Notes under the pieces: generated by a model
What the model was told of the DNA's origin: nothing
The model's input: only the letters and a program-made list of their open reading frames with translations
Databases searched by the model: none
Translations under genes and position numbers: made by a program
Shown: piece by piece, positions 44,405 through 55,050 of the stretch
How the letters are laid out: each line of letters opens with the position of its first letter
Numbering within the stretch: position 1 is the stretch's first letter
Source: Gonocerus acuteangulatus
Taxonomy: Eukaryota; Arthropoda; Insecta; Hemiptera; Coreidae
Direction of reading: 5' to 3'
Assembly (NCBI GenBank): GCA_946811695.1
Contig: OX328132.1
Location: 122,834,235-122,898,234, forward strand
Length of the DNA: 64,000 nucleotides

Positions 44405-44583
44405 AGGTCTCGTGTGGTCTAGTGTCTGGCGCCTTAGATTCGTAAGCGGGAGGTGGTGGGTTCGTTTCCCACTGGCGGCAGGAATTTTCTCATCCCACGG
44501 CTCGTTGGGAAAATTCCTCGTTGCACCCTGGATGTCGGTGCTAATGGCCTAGACATCGAAGCACCGTAAAAAAAAAAAAAAAA
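44405..44583 (+). mobile_element. SINE-1, tRNA-derived, plus strand
   Basis: GAGGTCTCGTGTGGTCTAGT, B-box-like GGTTCGTTTCCC, linker with 'ggaattttctcatcccacgg', tail GAAGCACCGTAAAAA and an A-run. Confidence 0.9.
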
Positions 44584-44839
44584 ATCATTTAGGAAACGAA
44601 ATTTTATATGTAGTAGGAATTTTGAATGGAAATTTCACGAGCAGTCGAAATGACTGGACTGGTAAATCTAGTGTTATAGTTTAATGTTCATTCTTTTCCG
44701 TTAAGCAAGAGAAATAAAATATATTTTTCTGTATATGTTAGTGTTTTTAAGGTATTTGATTATTGCTTCAATATATTGGCTGTTAGAAGTTCGGCAGGTC
44801 CACTGGTAAGTTTTCCCGTCGTCTGGAATTGGTTAGTGT

Positions 44840-45790
44840 ACGTTTTATTGTGAGTATTTCCTTTCATTGTTCACAAATAAGTCATTTCTGTTTCGTGATG
44901 TGGCGTCCGTGCGTAAGCAGGGTATGTCCAATACGCAGTCGAGTCAGTACGACTTCTTCTCTCCGTGTACTTCTCCTGCTAGATGGCCATTCCGCTACGG
45001 TTTGTTTGATCTGTCTTAGTTTGTTTTTGTATGTCTGAGTCCAAGAGTCTTGCCACTGGGTTAGTATTAGGGTGGAGGTTTGTTTGATCTGTCTTAGTTT
45101 GTTTTTGTATTTCTGAGTCCAAGAGTCTTGCCACTGGGTTAGTATTAGGGTGGAGGTTTGTTTGATCTGTCTTAGTTTGTTTTTGTATGTCTGAGTCCAA
45201 GAGTCTTGCCACTGGGTTAGTATTAGGGTGGAGGTTTGTTTGATCTGTCTTAGTTTGTTTTTGTATGTCTGAGTCCAAGAGTCTTGCCACTGGGTTAGTA
45301 TTAGGGTGGAGGTTTGTTTGATCTGTCTTAGTTTGTTTTTGTATGTCTGAGTCCAAGAGTCTTGCCACTGGGTTAGTATTAGGGTGGAGGTTTGTTTGAT
45401 CTGTCTTAGTTTGTTTTTGTATGTCTGAGTCCAAGAGTCTTGCCACTGGGTTAGTATTAGGGTGGAGGTTTGTTTGATCTGTCTTAGTTTGTTTTTGTAT
45501 GTCTGAGTCCAAGAGTCTTGCCACTGGGTTAGTATTAGGGTGGAGGTTTGTTTGATCTGTCTTAGTTTGTTTTTGTATGTCTGAGTCCAAGAGTCTTGCC
45601 ACTGGGTTAGTATTAGGGTGGAGGTTTGTTTGATCTGTCTTAGTTTGTTTTTGTATGTCTGAGTCCAAGAGTCTTGCCACTGGGTTAGTATTAGGGTGGA
45701 GGTTTGTTTGATCACATCTTGGTAATTAACGTCGTCTTCAGTAATGTCTGGAATGTTGTGTCTGTTCGTCGACGTCAGTGCTTGTTTCAA
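44840..45790 (-). pseudogene. LINE C-terminal region carrying a 9-unit expansion
   Basis: 302 codons on the minus strand. Start: QALTSTNRHNIPDITEDDVN then YQDVIKQTSTLILTQWQDSW; a 26-residue unit is repeated 9 times; then KQTVAEWPSSRRSTRREEVV and LTRLRIGHTLLTHGRHI. The SS-x-RR-x-x-RREEVVLTRLRIGHT block is the conserved stretch between RNase H and the zinc motif of I/Jockey-type LINEs. The zinc cysteines are lost after GRHI. RT and RNase H parts are absent. Confidence 0.8.
44999..45713. repeat. 78-bp minisatellite, 9 copies, within the LINE frame
   Basis: Period exactly 78 (26 codons) from 44999 to 45700. GGTTTGTTTGATC stands at every unit border, including both outer borders (44999 and 45701), where the flanks then diverge. 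Units are almost identical (one T-to-G type change in the second). Confidence 0.95.
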
Positions 45791-46061
45791 TTTAAAATTT
45801 GGAACCGAATAAGTTGTTGAAAAATTTTATATACCAATGTAATGTGTGTTGTATATATTTTGTTTAAGGAATTTATAGAGCTGTGAGTCTAAAGTACAGA
45901 GAGAATGAGTAGAGAGAATGAAGAACTGAGAGATGGAGAGAGTGATAATGCGAGAGAAATAGAGTGCTATAGAGAAATTGTGCGAGATAGAGAACATGTG
46001 TTAAGGGGAAACACTACCTTGTGCGATCCAAAACAATGTCCTTTTCTTGAATTTATAAATG

Positions 46062-46068
<7 letters not shown>
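45791..46068. other. Purine-rich spacer
   Basis: 'agagagaatgagtagagaga' and related GA-rich strings at 45895-45980; no gene. Confidence 0.5.

Positions 46069-46117
<49 letters not shown>
46069..46117. repeat. (AT)n microsatellite
   Basis: Directly joined to the SINE at 46118, replacing its A-box half. Confidence 0.95.
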
Positions 46118-46121
<4 letters not shown>

Positions 46122-46242
46122 AGCGGGAGATGGTGGGTTCGATTCCCACCTCCGGCAGGAATTTTCTCATCTCAAGGCTCGCTGGGAAAATTCCTCGCTG
46201 CACCCTGGATGTCGGCGCTAATGACCTAGAAGTAGATGCGCC

Positions 46243-46290
<48 letters not shown>
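46118..46290 (+). mobile_element. SINE-1, 5'-truncated, plus strand
   Basis: Starts 'aagcgggagatggtgggttc' (anticodon-arm side), keeps the B box GGTTCGATTCCC, linker and tail GATGCGCCGTAAAA, with a 45-base A-run. A minus frame over it is an artefact. Confidence 0.85.
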
Positions 46291-46294
<4 letters not shown>

Positions 46295-46295
<1 letters not shown>

Positions 46296-46638
46296 TATAA
46301 ATCAAGTGTCTGTCTGTTAATCTGTTTTTTCTGTTTATTTATTTGTTTGTTTGTTCCTTATACAAATCTACACCGTTTGACCAAACTCGGCACACAGGTA
46401 GGTCTTGATAAGAGAAATCTCCTAGGCTAGGTCAAAATAGTCAAATTTCAAAAGGTCAAAAGGTTTGTTCAAGAAAAATTGGCTACACTGAACCATTCAG
46501 ATTGTGACGGCCATTTTGAATCGACTACTACTGGCCTCTGCCGGTAACATTATGAACTAAAACAAATTCAAATCGTTTGACCGATTTTCGTAACTGGGTA
46601 TAGACAACTAGGTATCAAGTAGATCTCGATACGGGGAG
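46295..46638 (+). mobile_element. Helitron-like non-autonomous element, body
   Basis: Related to 5541-6071 ('gtctgtctgtt', 'caccgtttgaccaaactcgg', 'cacacaggtaggtcttgat'). Its 3' end is the first unit of the next array. Confidence 0.6.
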
Positions 46639-46932
46639 AGTCATAGACAGAAAGCAGGTGTAGCATGGCACACTGGGTAACAGCTAGTCCCATAGACAGA
46701 AAGCAGGTGTAGCATGGCACACTGGGTAACAGCTAGTCCCATAGACAGAAAGCAGGTGTAGCATGGCACACTGGGTAACAGCTAGTCCCATAGACAGAAA
46801 GCAGGTGTAGCATGGCACACTGGGTAACAGCTAGTCCCATAGACAGAAAGCAGGTGTAGCATGGCACACTGGGTAACAGCTAGTCCCATAGACAGAAAGC
46901 AGGTGTAGCATGGCACACTGGGTAACAGCTAG
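46639..46932 (+). repeat. 49-bp tandem array of a Helitron-like 3' end, 6 copies
   Basis: Unit CCCATAGACAGAAAGCAGGT ... GGGTAACAGCTAGT. Each unit ends with the complete CTAG terminus plus T; copies are identical by eye. Confidence 0.95.
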
Positions 46933-47059
46933 TAACAAATAAATCAATATTTTTTAATTATTTATATCAAATGTTTTATGGGATGTAAAAGTATAAAAAA
47001 AAAAAAAAAATTGAATTCTTCGAAAAGAAATTGGCGGCACTGTATCTGACGAACAGAAA

Positions 47060-47414
47060 CCCTCGTTTTTAACGGGCGGTAGTCTGCAAGCGGCACTTTT
47101 TAATCTAGGACGAAAATGTCAAATTATTTCAAGAGAATAAGGTTATATCTAATAAAGTACGTAGGATGTTTAAGAAATATTAGTTTTTTCGAAAATGGTG
47201 AACAATCATTTATTTTCTGTTTAAAATAGGCGTGGAAAAGTATCATTACGAAGCTGCAATTAAAATTTGAAGTTGATCGGGAAAAAGAAGCCAGAGTATC
47301 GCACGATTCGAAAAACATAGTTTTGAGAAAACGACTTTAAAGTTTAATGTTGTGAAATGTTATTTTTTCGTATTTTTTTTCATACTTTCTTGTAATAGAG
47401 ATAGAAAAATGGGT
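47060..47414 (+). repeat. Dispersed repeat R3, copy 2, left part
   Basis: Runs into the Helentron-like insertion at 47415 and continues at 48552. The uninterrupted relative is 55600-56225 on the minus strand. Confidence 0.75.
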
Positions 47415-47550
47415 TTTAGCGCGGTTCTTCCCTCCCCCATAGGGAGGAACCCCGCTTATAAGGTTGATATCATGTCGCAATCCGGAAGTGCCGACTAGAA
47501 AATTTTGCATTCAGAACCCATAGAGACCGAAAATGATAGTGGTTAAAATT

Positions 47551-47610
<60 letters not shown>

Positions 47611-48551
47611 CTGTTCGCTCTGTAGCTCCCAGACGAATGGTCCGATTTTGATGAAATTTGGTACAAAAATCTTTCGTCTAATTTGAAAGGTCAAGTTCGT
47701 TAACCAGCAAAATCCGCCTACTGGAAGATGGCGTTTGGAGCGAAATTCGCGCAAAACAAATCGTAACGCTTACGTTTTTTTTACGTAACGCTTGCGCCCT
47801 TCCTAGGGAGGGTTGTTTGTCTTTGATTTTGGTACTTAGAATTATGGGATACAGTTGAAACATTTTCTGCATGATCGAATTTCATCAACACTAATATGTT
47901 GAAATTTTTGTTACGTTTGGAGTAAAAGGAAGGGTTAGAATAAAATGTTTTATTAACAGACAAAAAAAGTTTTGGTAACTTTGTATACTTTCGTTAGTAT
48001 CTCGAAAACCGTTGGCAATCTTGTGAAGCGGATGATTACCATTCGAAAGCTTACTAAATGCTCTACAAAAAGGGCTCTGAAGAAAGTTTTAATTAGGCGA
48101 TGTCAATCGGAGAAATAAGTGCTTAAAACTTTAAATTAATTGATTTCGTTTATTCGAACGGTTCTTTTTGTCTGTTTTACTCTTTGTTATTTTTTAATTG
48201 CTTATAGTTGGATAATATATTTGACAATAAAACTGGTTAAGTAAAATAACAAAAACAATTTCTTGTTAGAAATATAGATTTCCAAGATTCAACGACCTTG
48301 GACCTAGCGGGACCTAGTGTTAGCCGACCCTTCCAGGTAAGATCGTAAATCATGACCTTTCAAGACTTTACTACACACAGGAATGGCATTAGTGACCTTA
48401 AGGGTTGACACGCCATTAAAATAATTAATTTAAAAAAAAAGACTGGTGGAACCAAAATAATAACTGCTTCTATTTTAATCTTCCTAAATTAGACTAGTGA
48501 TATGAACGGAACCGCGCTAAGATGATTCAGTTCCTGCGAGACGGACTTTTT
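47415..48551 (+). mobile_element. Helentron-like copy E, with a paralogous empty site
   Basis: TTAGCGCGGTTCTTCCCTCC at the left, (AT)n at 47553-47606, GGAACCGCGCT at 48508-48518, 'cagttcctg' hairpin remnant and GACGGACTTTTT at the right. Interior differs from A1/B in the last third ('cctagggagggttgtttgtc', 'gacacgccattaaaataatt') and matches copy F. Insertion is in R3 at a T-rich spot. Confidence 0.85.
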
Positions 48552-48800
48552 ATTTTTGAAATGTATTCAAGAAGAACCAAAGGAAACTTAACTATTAAAA
48601 AGTGTCCAGTCGAAGCTCGCTCAAAAAATTATTTTCAAATCAGCATCCTGTTCTCTCGACATAGGGATTTCACTCGGAAAATTGTATTTTTGCCCATTTA
48701 AAAAATTAACGGCAATTAATATCATTTTTGATAAGTTAGTATAGAATTTTAGCCCATAAAAAAAATGTTACAAGGCAATATTAGCCCTTAAAGAGATTGG
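48552..48800 (+). repeat. Dispersed repeat R3, copy 2, right part
   Basis: 'aaatgtattcaagaagaacc', 'cgaagctcgctcaaaaaatt', matching 55600-55820 in reverse. Confidence 0.75.
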
Positions 48801-49500
48801 GAGAGAGAGAGCGTGTAAAAACACTAATGTTTTTTTAATTTCGTTATTTTTGGAAGGCATACCTCTTTAAAAAAACTGCGATACGTAATGAAGGAAACCG
48901 TGGGAGATTTACGAGCAAGTCGTCAAAACGACCAGCGAGTTCTTCTGGAATCCTTGTTGGGAAGGTTTTCCACGGAGAATTATTCTGCGCCTCGATTTCT
49001 CACAACGCTTCCCTAACGATTCCAGACTTCCTTAGGAACCAGACTAGAATAAATCATTTTTTCATAGTTCATTGTATTCTAATTTTTTCCCCCGCTTTAG
49101 GATACATTGGGTAATTTAGAAACATTTCTTACCACTCATCAAATCCACTGGACAGATAGCAGTCCCATGTAAAAACGAGCGCAGTTTTCAAATCCAAAAA
49201 TAAGTACAAATAAACAGACAATAATCTTTAATTATATCTATTATACTACATACCTCACTCATTGGTATGTAGTATTTTATTTCTTATTAAAGTTTGAAAA
49301 TATTATTATTGTTTGTTCATTTGTACTTATTTTAAATTTTTAATTATCCGTCCATACTCTGAACTAAGTCCTTGGAAAGAAACTATTGTTCACTTACCTG
49401 TTTATAATGTTCCGTTGCTTAGTTGATTTGTATTTGTAAATATTCCTCTATTGGTTAAACTATTCTGTGCATTAATTCTGCCTTTGTGTTTTGTCTGTTA
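48801..49500. other. No feature recognised
   Basis: No gene. A palindrome-like pair of 'aataatcttt/attgtttgtt' strings near 49220-49330 is weak. Confidence 0.4.
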
Positions 49501-49535
49501 GCTGACGAAGGCTACCAAAGAGTAGCCGAAACGTC
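49501..49535 (+). ncRNA. Hammerhead-like motif, near-consensus boxes
   Basis: GCTGACGAA, 6-bp helix II GGCTAC/GTAGCC, GAAACGTC. Boxes 1 and 2 fit the hammerhead consensus with one extra A before helix II. No helix I partner or spaced cleavage triplet is clear, so this is likely a remnant related to the copies in A1 and B. Confidence 0.4.
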
Positions 49536-49564
49536 ATTAATACAGATTGTAATGACAAATGAAA

Positions 49565-50026
49565 TTCCGAAGGCTCTCATAATATCAGACTCAAGTGCAA
49601 TGCAAGCAAGGGAATCGACTCAAGGTCTCATTCGCTCATGAAAATATTTATCAAATAAAAATAAGGCAAAACAAACGGTGGCATTCATGTGGGTTCCATC
49701 ACACTTGCCGACAAATTTTCATCATCATTAAATGCCAATGGTGAAGTAATTAATAGAATAACGTTTTCTGGCTGGAAAAGCTTCAGGAACTCATACTCAG
49801 GACCAATAAGTGACAAGAGATCGCCTAGAACGGACTCAGGGAAATAAAGGACATTACAAAACGATGGCATACAAATGAACGTTCTTCAAGAAGAAAAGAA
49901 GTTATTCTGTGGAGATTAAGAATCGAGGACTGCCTCCTAAGCTATGAACATGTCTTCCTAACCCTATATCCACCTTCATGCAGCTGTGGTTTAGGAGACA
50001 AATGGACAGTGGCATAGTTCTTAACC
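49565..50026 (+). pseudogene. LINE RNase H and C-terminal relic
   Basis: Plus strand. PKALIISDSSAMQARESTQG, stop, then KAKQTVAFMWVPSHLPTN are RNase H motifs (SDS with the catalytic D; WVPSH). After frame changes, IKDITKRWHTNERSSRRKEV, ILWRLRIEDCLLSYEHVF and PPSCSCG...KWTVA, stop, correspond to the RREEV-x-L-x-RLRIGH-x-LTH block and the zinc domain. Several stops and frameshifts make it a pseudogene. Same broad clade as 21322 and 44840. Confidence 0.7.
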
Positions 50027-50031
50027 CCCCA

Positions 50032-50106
50032 GTAGTCGCGCTGGCGCACGGAGTCTCAGCATATGAGTCCAGTGCTCTTCCACTGAGGGAACCTCGCCCC
50101 CTATAA
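50032..50106 (-). mobile_element. SINE-2 fragment, tRNA-like half
   Basis: Minus strand: GGGGGCGAGGTTCCCTCAGT then GGAAGAGCACTGGACTC, an A-box half as in the SINE at 55051. Truncated before the B box. Confidence 0.6.
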
Positions 50107-50112
50107 TTTTTC

Positions 50113-50318
50113 TTTCAGACCAAGTTCAGCCTAGACGTGGCCGTACTGGTGGAAGGTTATCCTCCTCAGGTTGAGGCTTTATGTTTTATATTTGTAACTT
50201 TTTTCCCCTGAAGAGGCACCAATAAGGTGTGAGACATGTCGGGACGTAATAAAGTTGGTGAAACTGTGTGGTGAAGTTTTTATTATTTGACCTTCCGCCT
50301 AGCACGAAAATACGAAGA
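50113..50318 (+). mobile_element. Penelope-like terminal repeat (PLE-B), plus orientation
   Basis: Single-copy version of the module expanded at 7857-8191, followed by the hammerhead-like fold and 'cgtaataaagttggtgaaac'. Confidence 0.55.
50204..50244 (+). ncRNA. Hammerhead-like ribozyme, core mutated (PLE-B)
   Basis: TCCC/GGGA helix I, CTGAAGA, GCACC/GGTGT helix II, GTC site, but GAAAC reads GAGAC. The changed A is part of the invariant GAAA. Confidence 0.45.
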
Positions 50319-51065
50319 TTAAGAAAAGGGTCAGTTGAACAATAATTATAATTTTTATAATATAATACTTATTAATATATATTTGAATTATTAATTATTA
50401 TTAAGTATTAAGGTATAATAAAATAAAGCACATGTAACCAACTGATGGGTTATATATAGGCCGGAAGCTTATTATCATTCTAAGGAGAATAAAGTGTATA
50501 AGAACAAAAAAAATAATACAAAAGAAGATTGTCTTTGGAATGAGAAGAAAGCTGTCGCTAAGTATGGTCAGCTGTCTGTTGGACATGACTAATTTTCTTC
50601 AATTTATTCATACATCAATCACTTACTTTTCATTAATCATAATATCATATATTATTATTGTATGATAATCACTACTGTAGTGTCAAATGTTGTTATTTAT
50701 TTTTTTACCAATGATCATACTGGATAGAGGCAAAATTCTAAACAATGTTTCTTATTCTAAACAAATCCTCTCCATTTTCTCCTAGGCGAATCCCATCCAT
50801 TCCCTGGCGGGTTATAGAAAATGGTTATTACCATTCAATTGCTCAATTTTTGAATATTTTTTTCAAACAGGACAAGAGACAGGAGAATGCGAAAATGTCT
50901 AAATCTTTATTTGAAGTGTGTGTAGGATGGATGTGGTCCCCTCGTCCCAACCATTCTTGGTAGATAAGAGCAAGTAGGCGGGAGTACAGGACCACACCTT
51001 CCTAAAACCCCATCAGCTCCTTTATAGGAGGCCAGATTCTCCTTTATTGGAGAACTCTTTTCATT
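50319..51065. other. No feature recognised
   Basis: AT-rich. Small frames at 50401-50586 and 50745-50963 have no domain. Confidence 0.45.
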
Positions 51066-51079
51066 TATTTTATCTACAC

Positions 51080-51169
<90 letters not shown>

Positions 51170-51207
51170 TCTCTCTCCCTCTCCCCCTATGAATCATGAA
51201 TTAATGG

Positions 51208-51262
<55 letters not shown>
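51066..51262. repeat. (CT)n and (AT)n microsatellites
   Basis: (CT)n with CCC interruptions to about 51185, then (AT)n at 51213-51262. Confidence 0.95.
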
Positions 51263-51267
<5 letters not shown>

Positions 51268-51429
51268 ATATTCGTAGTACAACTTTAATTTTCTCTGATT
51301 GTAGACAGTCATCTTTAACGATTCATTACATCTTGGAAATCTGCATTAAATTCACTTTAAGTCTAATACACACACAATGCTCACAATTATCTCATTCGAA
51401 CCGTAATATCAATTCAAAAAATAGGAATT

Positions 51430-51625
51430 AATAAAAGCTTCTGGTTAGTGACAACATTTCGAAAATCACTACTCTTCCAAAAATAATCCTGCAGACTGCG
51501 GAATCTTACAAAAGTTGAAGAATTTAATTAGCTTTCCAGTGATATACTCAGAACTGAGATTAGCTCTCAATTTCATAATGTTATTGGAATTCTAGAGCGA
51601 AAAAAAACACATCAAATAAATAAAA
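51430..51625 (-). repeat. Dispersed repeat R5, copy 3, minus orientation
   Basis: 'tcagaactgagattagctct', 'atttcataatgttattggaa', 'ttctagag' are the reverse complement of strings at 58890-58960 and 57930-58010. Confidence 0.7.
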
Positions 51626-52256
51626 GTAATATAGTAAATATTCGGAGGGTGGTAACCTATAGATAACCCGTCCTAAAATTCATTTTTAATAATAAATGGA
51701 CGTTAAAATTAAAATTTAAAAAAAAAATATTCCGTGAAATAGGTGCTTAAGTCGACTATTTCTGCTTAGGATACTGTATGTTTCTTATTTTGGCGACTAA
51801 GATCTTGCTTCTCTTTGAGATTTAATTTTAAATGTTTGCATCTGTTTACATTTTTAACGAAAAGGTAATGCAACATGGTAGCTGTTAAACTTTCAAAATC
51901 CTGCAGTTCAGACTATTTTGATTTATTATAAAGTGCTGCGTCAGGTGGAGTTAGCTGTTGCTTCGTATAACATTTGCTCTCTTCTCATTGGATGCTTTGA
52001 CAGAAACTAGTTTTAGTTGAACCTTGATTCGGAGTGAAGCTAGATGCTGGTTAGACAATCATACCGCTATTCTATCCTCGTCCAGATGCTGAGGGTAAAT
52101 CAATAAGCCTACGTGCTTGATAACAAGGAGAGACAAGCCTAGTCCCCACAGGCAGCTATGTTTAAGTACCTTCTGCTTAGGAAAGCAAAACAAATTCATT
52201 TTTCTTACGCTCCAAAAGTGACTTGACATCTATATTTACTCCAATTCTATTGGCAG
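51626..52256. other. No feature recognised
   Basis: No supported frame or repeat. Confidence 0.45.
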
Positions 52257-52665
52257 AGCTTTCAAACCAATACGCAGTCCTCTAACAAAAGGCTCTACAT
52301 CCTTATCTATTCATCGGGTATAAAGATACGCACCTATTCTCTGAGAGATGTATACTTCAGTGTAGCTTGATAAAGGAAGAGCTGGCAAACCAATACGCAT
52401 TCCTCTAAAAAGGCTCTGCATCCTTATCTATTCTTCGGGTATAAAGATACGCACCTATTCTCTGAGAGATGTATACTTCAGTGTAGCTTGATAAAGGTAG
52501 AGCTGGCAAACCAATACGCAGTCCCCTAACAAGGCTCTGCATTCTTATCTATTCTTCGGGTATAAAGATACGCACCTATTCCCTGAGAGATTTATACTTC
52601 AGTGTAGCTTGCTAATGGTAGAGCTGGCAAACCAATACGCATTCTTCTAACAAGGCCCTACTTTA
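52257..52665. repeat. 121-bp tandem repeat, about 3.4 copies
   Basis: 'aaaccaatacg' at 52264, 52387, 52508 and 52629. Unit holds 'cttcgggtataaagatacgc'. Confidence 0.95.
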
Positions 52666-52695
52666 AACAACAAAACATCACATATCAGCGAATGC

Positions 52696-52872
52696 ACGGG
52701 GTCTCCCGTGGTCTAGTGGCTATCGCGCTGGATTCATAAGCGGGAATCGAAGCGGGGTTCGATTCCCGCCTCCGGCAGGAATTTTATCATCTCAGGGCTC
52801 GCTGGGAAAATTCCTCGCTGCACCCAGGATGTCGGCACTAATGACCTAGATGTAGATGCGCCGTAAAAAAAA
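52696..52872 (+). mobile_element. SINE-1, tRNA-derived, plus strand
   Basis: GGGGTCTCCCGTGGTCTAGT, a 14-base insertion before GGTTCGATTCCC, linker, 'gtcggcactaatgacctaga' and GATGCGCCGTAAAAA. Confidence 0.9.
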
Positions 52873-54147
52873 ATCAGCGAATGCATACCTTCCAATCCAT
52901 ATGCAAAATATGTCATGTCCATCACTACGTTTACAATAAAACGTTCAAAATCTCTTTCATTAACTGGCAAAACCCTGTTTCGTTGCATTTTATACAAAAT
53001 TGTATTTCCATCCCGAAACGAGAGTGCAAACGCTTTCCTTCCAACCCTATCCAAAACAAAACACCTTAAAGGCTGAAGAGGCATTGGCCTCGTGATCAGT
53101 TAACTCACTAAAAGTCAAAAAAGTATGAAGCGAATACTGATTGGCTCCTTCCAAAAGTGTTATTATCATTAATATTACTTATTCAATAGTTTTTTTTTTT
53201 GTTTTTTTTTATGTATTTATTTATTTTATTTTATTTAGTATTCCTCATTGATTTTGTCTTTTAACTTTTTCGTTCTTCGCAGTCAATTTCTGCATATATT
53301 ATTATGAATAACCATGAAGTGCCTAACCCCGATTTCTAACCTCACACTCCAAAAGTGTCTGCCTATCCCAAACCCGGAACTCTCAATTCCTCACCTCTCA
53401 ATCCCATCCCAAAAACCCACCTAGAAAGCTAAACAGATCTTGGCCTACGCAAAGCTATCGATTAGGAAGTGGCAATAATGTTTGGATCCATTAATATTAA
53501 TAATTATATCTTATAATTATTAGTAATTATATTTTTCTTTTTATTTATTTAATTTTATGACTATGATTTTTATTTTATTTTTAATTAATTTAAATACGCA
53601 TTAGCAGGATTTATTTTTACTGGAATTTCATTACGTGGGTTCAGAAATACGTTCCTCAAGTATCATACTTAATTACACAAGTGAACAAATTTTAACCTTT
53701 TGGAAGTAAGACGGAAGTGAACCACCATTTTGGGGGTTTTCGGGTGTGCTGAGTCCGAATCTGACCTTAGTTTTTTTCCCCTATACGTCAAGTTTTTAAA
53801 ATATAGGGTTTTTAAGTTGTTTTTTTATAATACTGAATCTTAAAATTTGCTTTGTCTACAGAAATTTTTGTGGCGTTCTGGTTTCTATAATTTTTAGTGC
53901 TTTTTGGGATGGAGAATGCGAAGTTGGATGTTTGATAAGTTGGTTCTTTTTTTTTTTTTAAATATACTTTTAGCCAAAAAGAACACGCAAAAATGCCAGT
54001 TTTTCACAACTTTAAACGAATTGTTTACAAATTATAAAATTGGTAGGAAAACTGTAATTGTGAATTTGGATTTTCCATTAAATTTCCTTTAAGAAAGAGA
54101 TATTGGAATTTTCAAAATTACAAAAATGAGTTGGTAAAAAAAAACTA
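52873..54147. other. No feature recognised
   Basis: AT-rich, with T-runs near 53194-53210 and 53947-53960. Frames of about 60 codons have no domain. Confidence 0.45.
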
Positions 54148-54795
54148 GTATCCTGAACGGTAGAAACAGGCTGATTCTCCCCTACAGTAGGGCCCAGCTT
54201 CATCTTTTTTAATCCACATTCCATGCAAAATAAGGCAATAGTATCCTGTACGGGAGAAACAGGCTGATTCTCCCCTACAGTAGGGCCCAGCTTCATCTTT
54301 TTTAATCCACATTCCATGCAAAATAAGGCAATAGTATCCTGTACGGGAGAAACAGGCTGATTCTCCGCCTACAGTAGGGCCCAGCTTCATCTTTTTTAAT
54401 CCACATTCCATGCAAAATAAGGCAATAGTATCCTGTACGGGAGAAACAGGCTGATTCTCCCCTACAGTAGGGCCCAGCTTTATCTTTTTTAATCCACATT
54501 CCATGCAAAATAAGGCAATAGTATCCTGTACGGGAGAAACAGGCTGATTCTCCCCTACAGTAGGGCCCAGCTTCATCTTTTTTAATCCACATTCCATGCA
54601 AAATAAGGCAATAGTATCCTGTACGGGAGAAACAGGCTGATTCTCCGCCTACAGTAGGGCCCAGCTTCATCTTTTTTAATCCACATTCCATGCAAAATAA
54701 GGCAATAGTATCCTGTACGGGAGAAACAGGCTGATTCTCCGCCTACAGTAGGGCCCAGCTTCATCTTTTTTAATCCACATTCCATGCAAAATAAG
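54148..54795. repeat. 93/94-bp minisatellite, 7 copies
   Basis: Unit GGGCCCAGCTTCATCTTTTT ... Two forms differ by one base (CTCCCCTAC versus CTCCGCCTAC): short, short, long, short, short, long, long. The indel shifts frames between units, so no protein is maintained. Confidence 0.95.
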
Positions 54796-55050
54796 TCAAT
54801 AGTATAGTATTGTTCTAATTCTGATAATGTTAAATTGCAAATTATTGTAACTCATAATTTTTTTTTTTTTCAAATTTTGCAGAGGTTAGGTAGTTTGGGG
54901 TGAATAAAATGGGGCTATGCTTTTAAAATTTAATATTTGTTTAATATACATTTCTGTATGAGCGAAGTAGGTATAACTTTACAATTTATTATTATTTTTA
55001 AATGATTATATAATACTACAAATATCACATATTATTAAATTATTTAATAA

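Noticed and set aside
44979..45680. 233-codon minus frame beginning MARLLDSD
   Set aside because: Alternative frame of the 78-bp array; the frame with LINE motifs at both ends is the meaningful one.
46639..46932. CRISPR-like array
   Set aside because: Direct tandem repeats without unique spacers in a eukaryotic genome; the same holds for all other arrays here.
54078..54785. Overlapping 67-150 codon minus frames sharing MECGLKK
   Set aside because: Readings of the 93/94-bp array, whose one-base indels move the frame between units.
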